From contig NZ_JAGQDF010000005.1 of the NCBI RefSeq assembly GCF_018069875.1, forward strand, positions 186,001 to 250,000: 64,000 bases of DNA, in the 5' to 3' direction. Below are positions 1 to 7,591 of this stretch, in pieces (position 1 is the stretch's first letter; every line of letters begins with the position of its first letter). The DNA comes from Ideonella alba. Its GTDB lineage: Bacteria > Pseudomonadota > Gammaproteobacteria > Burkholderiales > Burkholderiaceae_C. The notes under the pieces were generated by a model that saw nothing but the letters and a program-made list of their open reading frames with translations, was not told the DNA's origin and did no database searches. A program made the position numbers and the translations under genes.

Positions 1-1616
1 TCCAGCGTCAGGCTGCCCGGGCGAAGACCGTAGCGATCGATCTCGGTGCGCACCGACTCGACGAACTCCGCCTCGCGCAACTGCAGTGCCGAGACGTTGA
101 TCGAGATCTGCAGCCCGCCCAGGCCCATGGCATGCCAGCGTGCCAGCTGCGCCGCCGCGGCACGCAGCACCCAGGCCCCCAGCGGGCGCACCAGGCCCGA
201 GCTCTCGGCCACGCCGATGAAGGCATCGGGCATCAGCAGCCCGCGCTCAGGGTGCTGCCAGCGCACCAGCGCTTCGCCGCCGACCACCTGGCCGGTGCGC
301 GCATCGACCACCGGCTGGTAGTGCAGGCGCAGCTGCTGCTGGTCGATGGCGGTGCGCAGCGCGCGCTCCAGGTCCATCCGCTGGCGCAGCAGCGCGTCCA
401 TGTCGGCGTGGTAGGCGGTGCCGCGGCCGCGGCCCTGCTCCTTGCTGCGGTACATCGCCACATCGGCGGCACGGCACAGCGCCTCGAAGTCCTCGCCGTC
501 GTGCGGGAACAGCGCGTAGCCGATGCTGGCGCCCACACGCACCGGCTCGTCGGCCGCAGGCAGGTGCAGCGGCTGCGCCAGTGCCGCCACCACGCGCTGC
601 GCGGCCAGCGTGGCGGTCTGGCTGTCGCGCTGGGTGTCGAACAGCGCCATGAACTCGTCGCCGCTGACGCGGCAGACCAGGTCCGATTCGCGCAGGGCCG
701 AGCGGATGCGGGCAGCGGCGTGCACCAGCAACTCGTCGCCGGCGGCATGCCCCCAGCGGTCGTTGACCTGCTTGAAGTGGTCCAGGTCGATGAACATCAG
801 ACCCAGCTGGCCGCCCACCCGGCGCGCCCGGGCCGCCTCGCGGGCGAACAGCTCGCGCATCAGCGTGCGGTTGGGCAGGCCCGTCAGGTGGTCGAACATG
901 GCCATGCGGTGCAGCTGCTCGTTCTTGCCCTCCAGCTCCTCGATCAGGCTGCGGATCTGTGCATGCACGGTGTTGAGGTGCTGCCCGAGCTGGCCGAGCT
1001 CATCGTTGGTCGACCATTCCTGCGGCGGCAAGGGTTCCCGCGCGGCGAGTTGCCCGGCCTGCGCCTTCAGACGGCCGATCGGCCGCAGCAGCCGCGCCGA
1101 CAGCACGGCCGCCAGCACCGCCATGCCCACCAGCACCTGGATCGCCACCAGCGTGGCCAGCGAGGCGCGGCGCTGGGCCAGCTGCCGTTCGATCTCGCTG
1201 TCGTCGAAGCCCACGCGCAGGCGACCCACGTGCTGGCCCTCGTAGGTCAGCTCGGTGTCCAGCCAGGCGGCGACGGTGTCGGCCTGGCAACCCTGCTCGC
1301 GAACCAGCGGCGGCACGCCATGGCCTTCGGTGCCCGGGGGTTGCAGCTCGGAGACCTCGACCACACACACCGCCGGCAGCCGCAGCAGCTCACCCTGGAT
1401 GGCGTGCAGCGCCGACACGTCCAGCGACCAGGCCGGCAGCGTCAGGCGGGTGGCGGCCAGCGTCAGCGTCGCCGAGCGGTCACGCTGCGCCTGCTGGCGC
1501 AGCGCATCGCGCGACTGCCACTGGTCCAGCGCCAGCAGCAGCAAGGCCGGCAGCAGCACGCCCGCCACGATGCCCAGCAGCACCGTGCCCCGGATCGACT
1601 GGATCGGCCACTTCAT
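1..1616 (-). CDS. Membrane GGDEF-EAL c-di-GMP signalling protein (C-terminus cut by window edge)
   Basis: This is a bifunctional-type diguanylate cyclase/phosphodiesterase in the inner membrane. The start MKWPIQS (ATG at 1616) is followed by a membrane segment at about residues 10-30, a periplasmic stretch of about 120 residues, a second membrane segment near 155-178, a HAMP-like linker, a GGDEF domain from about 240 and an EAL domain that runs off the left edge. The GGDEF active site reads SGDEF (residues 318-322). An RESD inhibitory I-site sits five residues before it, so cyclase activity is plausible. Whether the EAL half is active cannot be judged because most of its catalytic residues lie outside the window. 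The ligand of the periplasmic domain is unknown. The gene reads away from guaC, with the hairpin repeat array between them. Confidence 0.9.
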   Translation of the reverse strand, partial: MKWPIQSIRGTVLLGIVAGVLLPALLLLALDQWQSRDALRQQAQRDRSATLTLAATRLTLPAWSLDVSALHAIQGELLRLPAVCVVEVSELQPPGTEGHGVPPLVREQGCQADTVAAWLDTELTYEGQHVGRLRVGFDDSEIERQLAQRRASLATLVAIQVLVGMAVLAAVLSARLLRPIGRLKAQAGQLAAREPLPPQEWSTNDELGQLGQHLNTVHAQIRSLIEELEGKNEQLHRMAMFDHLTGLPNRTLMRELFAREAARARRVGGQLGLMFIDLDHFKQVNDRWGHAAGDELLVHAAARIRSALRESDLVCRVSGDEFMALFDTQRDSQTATLAAQRVVAALAQPLHLPAADEPVRVGASIGYALFPHDGEDFEALCRAADVAMYRSKEQGRGRGTAYHADMDALLRQRMDLERALRTAIDQQQLRLHYQPVVDARTGQVVGGEALVRWQHPERGLLMPDAFIGVAESSGLVRPLGAWVLRAAAAQLARWHAMGLGGLQISINVSALQLREAEFVESVRTEIDRYGLRPGSLTL

Positions 1617-1672
1617 CAAGCGAGTATCGGTTGTGCGGACCGGGGCTGTAGGGCGCGCACCCGGCGTCGAGA

Positions 1673-2045
1673 GGTGTTCGTTGGCGTTGTGACGCCCCTG
1701 GCGAGGCGTCGAAACGCCGGTTCACGGCGGAGGGTCCCATCACTGGGTGTCCGTTGGCGTTGTGACGCCCCCGGCGGGGCGTCGAAACGCCGGTTCACGG
1801 CGGAGGGTCACATCACTGGGTGTTCGCTGGCGTTGTGACGCCCCTGGCGGGGCGTCGAAACGCCGGTTCACGGTGGAGGGTCACATCACTGGGTGTCCGT
1901 TGGCGTTGTGACGCCCCTGGCGGGGCGTCGAAACGCCGGTTCACGGTGGAGGGTCACATCACTGGGTGTCCGTTGGCGTTGTGACGCCCCTGGCGGGGCG
2001 TCGAAACGCCGATTCACCGTGGAGCGTTACATCAGAAGGTGTTCC
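1673..2045. repeat. Five tandem 73-bp repeats, each with a GC-rich hairpin, merging into the guaC 3' end
   Basis: Five copies recur at exact 73-bp spacing; the motif ttggcgttgt (first base varies) begins at 1681, 1754, 1827, 1900 and 1973. Each copy holds a 36-base imperfect palindrome (1683-1718, 1756-1791, 1829-1864, 1902-1937, 1975-2010). It is built from a 6-bp outer stem GGCGTT/AACGCC, a 2x2 internal mismatch, an 8-bp inner stem GACGCCCC/GGGGCGTC and a 4-base loop. Copy 1 has one broken inner pair, and loops alternate between TGGC and CGGC. The rightmost copy runs into the guaC stop codon: the last guaC codons resemble the inter-hairpin spacer of the other copies. There is no unique spacer sequence and no U tract after the hairpins, so this is neither a CRISPR nor a set of classical intrinsic terminators. 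Confidence 0.95.
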
Positions 2046-3004
2046 CCGGCGTTTTCACCCCCGAGGATGACGTAGTTGACGCGGCGCAGATCACCCAGCT
2101 GGCGGCCGCCTGCGTAGCTGATGCTGCTTTGCAGGTCCTCGCGCATCTCGCGCAGCGTGTCGGCCAGTTGGCCCTTGACCGGCTCGAGGATGCGCTTGCC
2201 TTCAACGTGCTTGTATTCGCCCTTGTTGAAGTCCGAGGCCGAGCCGAAGTACTCCTTGTAGAGCTGGCCGTCGACCTCCACCGTCTTGCCGGGCGATTCC
2301 TCGTGGCCGGCGAACAGCGAGCCCACCATCACCATGCTGGCGCCGAAGCGCACGCTCTTGGCGATGTCGCCGTGGTGGCGGATGCCGCCATCGGCGATGA
2401 TCGGCTTGGTGGCCACGCGGGCGCACCACTTCAGCGCCGAGAGTTGCCAGCCGCCGGTGCCGAAGCCGGTCTTCAGCCGCGTGATGCACACCTTGCCCGG
2501 GCCGATGCCCACCTTGGTGGCGTCGGCGCCCCAGTTCTCCAGGTCGATCACCGCCTCGGGCGTGCCCACATTGCCGGCGATGATGAAGGTCTTGGGCAGA
2601 CGCTGCTTGATGTAATCGATCATCTGCCGCACGCTCTCGGCATGGCCGTGGGCGATGTCGATGGTGATGTAGTCGGCGCCCACGCCCTCGGCGGCCAGGC
2701 GGTCGACCATCTCGCGGTCGGCCTGCTTGACGCCGGCGCTGATCGACACGAACAGGCCCTTGTCGCGCATGGACCGGGCGTAGGCCACGTTGTCCAGGTC
2801 GAAGCGGTGCATCACGTAGAAGTAGCCGTTGGCGGCCAGGTATTCGGTGATGCGCTCGTCGACCACCGTCTTCATGTTGGCCGGGACCACCGGCAGCTTG
2901 AAGCGGCGGCCACCGAAGTCGATGCCGGTGTCGCATTCCGAGCGGCTTTCCACGCGGCATTGGCGCGGCAGCAGCAGGATGTTGTCGTAGTCAAAGATTT
3001 CCAT
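2027..3004 (-). CDS. guaC: GMP reductase
   Basis: GMP reductase converts GMP to IMP with NADPH and release of ammonia, returning guanine nucleotides to the IMP pool in the cytosol. The protein is 325 residues from MEIFDYDN, the usual length of the bacterial short GuaC group, and has the IMPDH/GMPR TIM-barrel pattern. Visible motifs are [10 protein letters not shown], the phosphate-binding stretch [12 protein letters not shown]-like ([12 protein letters not shown]), and the catalytic loop GPGKVCITR with Cys at about residue 173. The frame is open further upstream, but ATG 3004 fits family length and has GGAG about 10 nt before it. The stop codon lies inside the last unit of the 73-bp repeat array. 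The leader contains a promoter, an early terminator-like hairpin and a palindrome (separate entries). Confidence 0.95.
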   Translation of the reverse strand: MEIFDYDNILLLPRQCRVESRSECDTGIDFGGRRFKLPVVPANMKTVVDERITEYLAANGYFYVMHRFDLDNVAYARSMRDKGLFVSISAGVKQADREMVDRLAAEGVGADYITIDIAHGHAESVRQMIDYIKQRLPKTFIIAGNVGTPEAVIDLENWGADATKVGIGPGKVCITRLKTGFGTGGWQLSALKWCARVATKPIIADGGIRHHGDIAKSVRFGASMVMVGSLFAGHEESPGKTVEVDGQLYKEYFGSASDFNKGEYKHVEGKRILEPVKGQLADTLREMREDLQSSISYAGGRQLGDLRRVNYVILGGENAGEHLLM

Positions 3005-3106
3005 CTCGAAGCTCCAGTGAAGGCGCCGACGCGTTGAAGGCAGTGCGTCGGCCAAGGGCTGCGAGCGCTTGACCTGGGGGCCGGTCACGTGGCCGCTGCA
3101 GTGCGT

Positions 3107-3120
3107 CCTCAGATCTGAGG
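3107..3120. promoter_or_regulatory. Perfect 14-bp palindrome in the guaC leader
   Basis: CCTCAGATCTGAGG is a perfect 14-bp palindrome in the 200-bp divergent region between guaC and uvrD, about 100 bp upstream of the guaC start. It could be an operator for a dimeric regulator. No regulator is known to me for this sequence, and no second copy was noticed in the window. Confidence 0.35.
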
Positions 3121-3131
3121 CGAGCGGGCAC

Positions 3132-3162
3132 AAAAAACCGGGCGCCAGAATTTGGGCCCGGT
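3132..3162 (-). terminator. Intrinsic-terminator-like hairpin in the guaC leader
   Basis: Read on the minus strand, an 8-bp stem (CCGGGC plus CC, one bulged base) with a 7-base loop is followed directly by six U residues (A run at 3132-3137 on the plus strand). It lies upstream of guaC and directly downstream of a minus-strand promoter, with no upstream gene on that strand to terminate. It may therefore act as an attenuator, or simply stop divergent or antisense transcription. Confidence 0.5.
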
Positions 3163-3167
3163 GGCCG

Positions 3168-3197
3168 ATTCTAGAGGTGCCCGCGCATCCCTACAAT
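3168..3197. promoter_or_regulatory. Overlapping divergent sigma-70 promoters for guaC (minus) and uvrD (plus)
   Basis: On the minus strand TTGTAG (plus coordinates 3191-3196), a 17-bp spacer and TAGAAT (3168-3173) make a good -35/-10 pair pointing to guaC. On the plus strand TACAAT (3192-3197) overlaps that -35 and is only 6 nt before the uvrD ATG. If TACAAT is the uvrD -10, its transcript would begin at or next to the start codon. The uvrD -35 is weak (around ttctag). Confidence 0.5.
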
Positions 3198-3203
3198 CCG
3201 ACG

Positions 3204-5597
3204 ATGGTTTTTTCGGCATCTTCCGAGGCGTCTGCACGCCCCGACGCCCAGGGACTGCTGCGCGGTCTCAATCCCGAGCAGCTGGCCGCCGTGACGCTGC
3301 CCGACGAGCCGGCCCTGATCCTGGCCGGTGCGGGCTCGGGCAAGACGCGGGTGCTGACCACCCGCATCGCCTGGCTGCTGCAGACCGGGCGCGTCTCGCC
3401 CGGCGGCGTGATGGCCGTCACCTTCACCAACAAGGCGGCCAAGGAGATGCTCACCCGCCTGGGTGCGATGCTGCCGGTCAATGTGCGTGGCATGTGGATC
3501 GGCACCTTCCACGGCCTGTGCAACCGCTTCCTGCGCGCCCACTGGAAGGCCGCCGGCCTGCCGCAGAGCTTCCAGATCCTGGACAGCGGCGACCAGCTCA
3601 GCGCCGTCAAGCGCGTCATCAAGGCGATGCAGCTGGATGAAGAGCGCTTCGTGCCCAAGCAGGTCACCTGGTTCATCGCCGACGCGAAAGAGAACGGCCA
3701 GCGCCCCAAGGACGTGCCGGTGCGCGACGGCCAGACGCAGACGCTGGTGCAGGTCTACCAGGCCTATGAGGACCAGTGCCAGCGCGAGGGCGTGGTCGAT
3801 TTCGCCGAGCTGATGCTGCGCACCTACGAGCTGCTGCGCGACGACGCGCTGCTGCGCGAGCACTACCGCCGGCGCTTCCGCCACATCCTGGTCGACGAGT
3901 TCCAGGACACCAACCGCCTGCAGTACGCCTGGCTGAAGATGTTCGCCGGCCCCGACACCGCGGTGCTGGCGGTGGGCGACGACGACCAGAGCATCTACGC
4001 CTTCCGCGGCGCCCAGGTCGGCAACATGGCCGACTTCGAGCGTGAGTTCCGCGTCGGCCACCTGATCAAGCTGGAAACCAACTACCGCTCCAGCGGCCAC
4101 ATCCTGGACGCCGCCAACGCGCTGATCGCCCACAACAGCCGCCGCCTGGGCAAGACCCTGCGCACCGAGGCCGGCCACGGCGAGCCGGTGCGGGTGCAGG
4201 AGAACGCCAGCGACTTCAACGAGGCCCAGTGGCTGCTCGAGGAGGCCCAGCAGCTGCACCGCCAGGGCCTGCCGCGGCGCGAGATCGCGGTGCTCTACCG
4301 CAGCAATGCGCAGAGCCGGGTGATCGAGTCGGCGCTGTTCAACGCCGGCATTCCGTACCGCGTCTACGGCGGCCTGCGCTTCTTCGAGCGCGCCGAGATC
4401 AAGCACGCACTGGCCTACCTGCGCCTGATCGAGAACTGCCACGACGACACCAGCTACCTGCGGGTGGTGAATTTCCCCACCCGCGGCATCGGCGCGCGCA
4501 CGCTGGAGCAGTTGCAGGACGCCGCGCGCCAGAGCGGCCGCAGCCTGTGGCAGAGCGTGGGCGCGGTGGGCGGCAAGGGCGGCGCCAACCTGATCGCCTT
4601 CAATGCGCTGGTCGACAGCATGCGCAACGCCACGCTGGGCCTGACGCTGCGCGAGATCATCGAGCACATGCTGCAGCGCTCCGGCCTGGTCGACTTCTAC
4701 CGCACCGAGAAGGAAGGCACCGACCGCATCGAGAACCTGGAGGAACTGGTCAACGCCGCCGAGGCCTTTGTCACCCAGGAAGGCTTCGGCAAGGATGCGG
4801 TGGCCCTGCCGGTGGATGAGCATGGTCCCGGCCAGATCGCTGCGCCCAGGCCCGGCGAGCCACCGGCGGTGGCGCCGGTGGACCTGACCCCCGACGCCGA
4901 GACCGGCGAGATCATGTCGCCGCTGGCCGCCTTCCTCACCCACGCGGCGCTCGAAGCCGGCGACAACCAGGCCCAGGCCGGGCAGGACGCGGTGCAGTTG
5001 ATGACGGTGCACTCGGCCAAGGGCCTGGAATTCGACGCGGTGTTCATCACCGGTCTGGAGGAAGGCCTGTTCCCGCACGAGAACGCGATGTCGGATGCCG
5101 ATGGTCTGGAAGAGGAACGTCGGCTGATGTACGTGGCCATCACGCGCGCCCGCCAGCGCCTGTACCTGAGCTTCAGCCAGACCCGCATGCTGCACGGGCA
5201 GACGCGCTACAACGTCAAGAGCCGCTTCCTGGATGAGCTGCCCGAGGACGGCCTGAAGTGGCTGACGCCGCGCAACCAGGGCTTCGGTTCGGGATTCGCG
5301 CGCGACTACCAGCAGGCCTGGCAGCGCGGCAGCGGCCTGGGCTCGATGGTCGGGGCTGGCCGCGCCGCGCCGGTGGCGCCACCGGCCCCGCTGCCGCGGG
5401 CGATGGCCGAGGCCCAGGCCAAGGCGGCCGGGCATGGGCTGCGGGTGGGGCAGGGGGTGTTCCACAGCAAGTTCGGCGAGGGGGTGATCGTCACCCTCGA
5501 GGGGGCGGGTGACGATGCCCGCGCCCAGGTGCGCTTCGGCCGGCACGGTCTGAAGTGGCTGGCGCTGAGCGTGGCCAAGCTGACGCCGATCGAATGA
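3204..5597 (+). CDS. uvrD: UvrD/Rep-family superfamily 1 DNA helicase
   Basis: This is a 3'-5' ATP-dependent DNA helicase acting in nucleotide-excision and mismatch repair. The 797-residue product begins MVFSASSEAS. It carries the Walker A motif GAGSGKT at residues 42-48, the Walker B/motif II VDEFQDTN near 230, motif III GDDDQSIYAFRGA, motif IV-VI segments including HSAKGLEFD and YVAITRARQ, and a C-terminal Tudor-like tail with VGQGVFHSKFGEG. Length and tail fit UvrD better than Rep. No Shine-Dalgarno is visible before the ATG, and a TACAAT hexamer sits 6 nt upstream. The stop overlaps the next start (ATGA), coupling it to the GGDEF pair downstream. Confidence 0.93.
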   Translation: MVFSASSEASARPDAQGLLRGLNPEQLAAVTLPDEPALILAGAGSGKTRVLTTRIAWLLQTGRVSPGGVMAVTFTNKAAKEMLTRLGAMLPVNVRGMWIGTFHGLCNRFLRAHWKAAGLPQSFQILDSGDQLSAVKRVIKAMQLDEERFVPKQVTWFIADAKENGQRPKDVPVRDGQTQTLVQVYQAYEDQCQREGVVDFAELMLRTYELLRDDALLREHYRRRFRHILVDEFQDTNRLQYAWLKMFAGPDTAVLAVGDDDQSIYAFRGAQVGNMADFEREFRVGHLIKLETNYRSSGHILDAANALIAHNSRRLGKTLRTEAGHGEPVRVQENASDFNEAQWLLEEAQQLHRQGLPRREIAVLYRSNAQSRVIESALFNAGIPYRVYGGLRFFERAEIKHALAYLRLIENCHDDTSYLRVVNFPTRGIGARTLEQLQDAARQSGRSLWQSVGAVGGKGGANLIAFNALVDSMRNATLGLTLREIIEHMLQRSGLVDFYRTEKEGTDRIENLEELVNAAEAFVTQEGFGKDAVALPVDEHGPGQIAAPRPGEPPAVAPVDLTPDAETGEIMSPLAAFLTHAALEAGDNQAQAGQDAVQLMTVHSAKGLEFDAVFITGLEEGLFPHENAMSDADGLEEERRLMYVAITRARQRLYLSFSQTRMLHGQTRYNVKSRFLDELPEDGLKWLTPRNQGFGSGFARDYQQAWQRGSGLGSMVGAGRAAPVAPPAPLPRAMAEAQAKAAGHGLRVGQGVFHSKFGEGVIVTLEGAGDDARAQVRFGRHGLKWLALSVAKLTPIE

Positions 5598-7591
5598 CAC
5601 GCTGGCGGGTCCTGCGCCGTGCCCTGCCGTTGGCGGCCGCCCTGGTCGCCGCTGGCGCCTGGGCGTCGCTGGACAGCGCCACCTTGCTGCGCTGGGAACA
5701 GCGCGCCTGGGCCGACCCCGAGCAGGTCGTGGCCGACCTGCAGCAGGCGCTGGAAGGCCTGCCCGCCGAGCGGCCCGAATGGCTGGAGGGCCAGCGCGTG
5801 CTGGCCGAGGCCTATCTGTGGCGCGGCGACATGCGTGCCACCGACCAGGTGATCACGCGCATCGACGCGGCGGCCGCCGCCGCCAGCGACCCCGGGCTGC
5901 TGCGCGATGCCGGCGCGCTGAGCACCTGCCTGCGCGCCGCCCGCCAGCGCAAGACCGGCACGCTGGGCCGTGCCGATGCCTTGCTGCAGCAGGCGGCGCC
6001 GGCCCTGGCGGCCTCGCCCACGCCGGGGCTGCGCCACAGCTGTGCCCATCTGCACGCGCTGGTGCTGCAGGGCCAGGGCCGCTACGACGAAGCCGCGCGC
6101 ACGCTGCAGGTGGCGATTCGCGACGCCGACCAGAGCGGCGCCACCTGGCGGCGCAGTGAGCTGCGCACCACGCTGTCCGACGTGCTGTGGCGCGTCGGAC
6201 AGCGCGATGCGGCGCGCACCATGCAGGAGCAGGCGCTGCAGCTGGCCCGCCAGCATGGCGACCAGCTGGCGCAGTCGCATGCGCTGACCGTCCAGGCGAT
6301 GCAGCTGGGTGACCAGGGCCGCAGCGAAGACGAACTCCAGGCGATGGAGCAGGCGCTGGCGCTGGCCCGCGACGCCGAAGCCACCAGCGACGAGGCCCAC
6401 TGCCTGGCCAACCTCAGCGACTACCACCTGCGCCACGACCAGGCCGCCAAGGCCCTGGCCGTGGCCGAGCGGGCGCTGCCCATGGCCCGGCGCACCCGCA
6501 ACACCGTGGCCGAGGGCCTGGCCCAGGTCAATGCCGGCCTGGCGCTGATCGCGCTGCAGCGCAAGGAAGAGGGCGTGCGGCGCGTGCGTGCGTCGATCGA
6601 GTCCGACCTGCGGGCCGATGACATCGTCAGCGCCGCCGATTCCCTGGTCGAGCTGGGCCTGTACCTGGAACGTGCCGGCCACCTGGCCGATGCCTACGAC
6701 GCGTTGCGCGAGCACCGCCAGCTGGCCGACGAGGTCGCGCGCCGCACCCGCCAGACCCAGCTGCTCGAGCTGCAGGAGGCCTTCGAGGCCGACCGACGCC
6801 GCGACGAGCGCGCGCGCCTGATCGCCGACAACCAGCTCAAGGAGGCGCAGTGGCGCGGGCGCGAGCTGAGCGACCGCTTCTGGCTGCTGATGACCGGCGC
6901 CGCCGGTGTGCTGGCCACGCTGGCGGCGCTGGTCTACCACCGCCTGCGCAGCACCCAGACGCTGCGGGCCGGCGCCCCTGCGCGGGCCCGCCTGGACAGT
7001 GCGATCGACCCGCTGACCGGCCTGGGCAACCGGCGCCTGATGCCTCCGCTGAACGAACCGGCCACGGGCCTGCTGTGCCTGATCGACCTGGACCATTTCA
7101 AGTCGATCAACGACCGTTTCGGCGCCGCGGCGGGCGACCAGGTGCTGGTCGAGGTGGCGCGGCGCCTGCGCGCCGCCACCCGTGAGCCGGACCTGGTGCT
7201 GCGCTGGGGGGGCGAGGAGTTCCTGGTGCTGGCGCCGCCCGGCCCTGACACCGACCCCGAAGGCCTGGTGACCCGGCTGCTGGGTGTGCTGGCAGGTGTG
7301 CCGATGACGGTGGGCGGCGAGTCCATCACCGTGACGGCGTCCATGGGTTTCCTGCGCCTGCCGCTGTCCGGCGGCGGGCCGGTGCTGGACGGCGCCCGCG
7401 CGATCACGCTGGCCGACGCCATGCTGCGCAGGGCCCGCCAGGGTGGTCGCAACCGGGCCTGCGGTCTGCTGGGGGCGCCGCCGGGTGTGTTCCGCGAGGG
7501 CGTACCGGACCTGGAAGCGCTGGACGAGGCCTGCGAGCGCGGTCTGCTGACCCTGCTGCACCTGACCGGTCCGTGGAAGGCCGCCGCATGA
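5594..7591 (+). CDS. TPR-containing membrane diguanylate cyclase (intact GGEEF)
   Basis: This is a predicted inner-membrane enzyme making c-di-GMP. The 665-residue product starts MTRWRVLRRALP with a signal or anchor segment at about 8-25. A long helical tetratricopeptide-like region follows at about 35-400, then a coiled coil (LELQEAFEADRRRDERARL), a membrane segment near 428-450 and a C-terminal GGDEF domain. The active site is GGEEF at 539-543, and REPD five residues earlier is a canonical inhibitory I-site, so it should be active and product-inhibited. The TPR-like region is probably periplasmic and may sense a protein or peptide partner. Its ATG overlaps the uvrD stop, and its own stop overlaps the next gene, a paralogue with a degenerate active site. 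Confidence 0.9.
   Translation: MTRWRVLRRALPLAAALVAAGAWASLDSATLLRWEQRAWADPEQVVADLQQALEGLPAERPEWLEGQRVLAEAYLWRGDMRATDQVITRIDAAAAAASDPGLLRDAGALSTCLRAARQRKTGTLGRADALLQQAAPALAASPTPGLRHSCAHLHALVLQGQGRYDEAARTLQVAIRDADQSGATWRRSELRTTLSDVLWRVGQRDAARTMQEQALQLARQHGDQLAQSHALTVQAMQLGDQGRSEDELQAMEQALALARDAEATSDEAHCLANLSDYHLRHDQAAKALAVAERALPMARRTRNTVAEGLAQVNAGLALIALQRKEEGVRRVRASIESDLRADDIVSAADSLVELGLYLERAGHLADAYDALREHRQLADEVARRTRQTQLLELQEAFEADRRRDERARLIADNQLKEAQWRGRELSDRFWLLMTGAAGVLATLAALVYHRLRSTQTLRAGAPARARLDSAIDPLTGLGNRRLMPPLNEPATGLLCLIDLDHFKSINDRFGAAAGDQVLVEVARRLRAATREPDLVLRWGGEEFLVLAPPGPDTDPEGLVTRLLGVLAGVPMTVGGESITVTASMGFLRLPLSGGGPVLDGARAITLADAMLRRARQGGRNRACGLLGAPPGVFREGVPDLEALDEACERGLLTLLHLTGPWKAAA

Noticed and set aside
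132-1838. Plus-strand open frame across the GGDEF-EAL gene and the repeats
   Set aside because: Opposite-strand shadow of a gene with unmistakable domains; its 3' part is translated repeat sequence.
1683-2010. The five hairpins as ordinary intrinsic terminators
   Set aside because: No U tract follows any hairpin on either strand and five in a row would be redundant, so they are described as a repeat array instead.
1673-2045. CRISPR array
   Set aside because: Units are contiguous 73-bp copies without unique spacers, no cas gene is nearby, and the units merge with a coding end.
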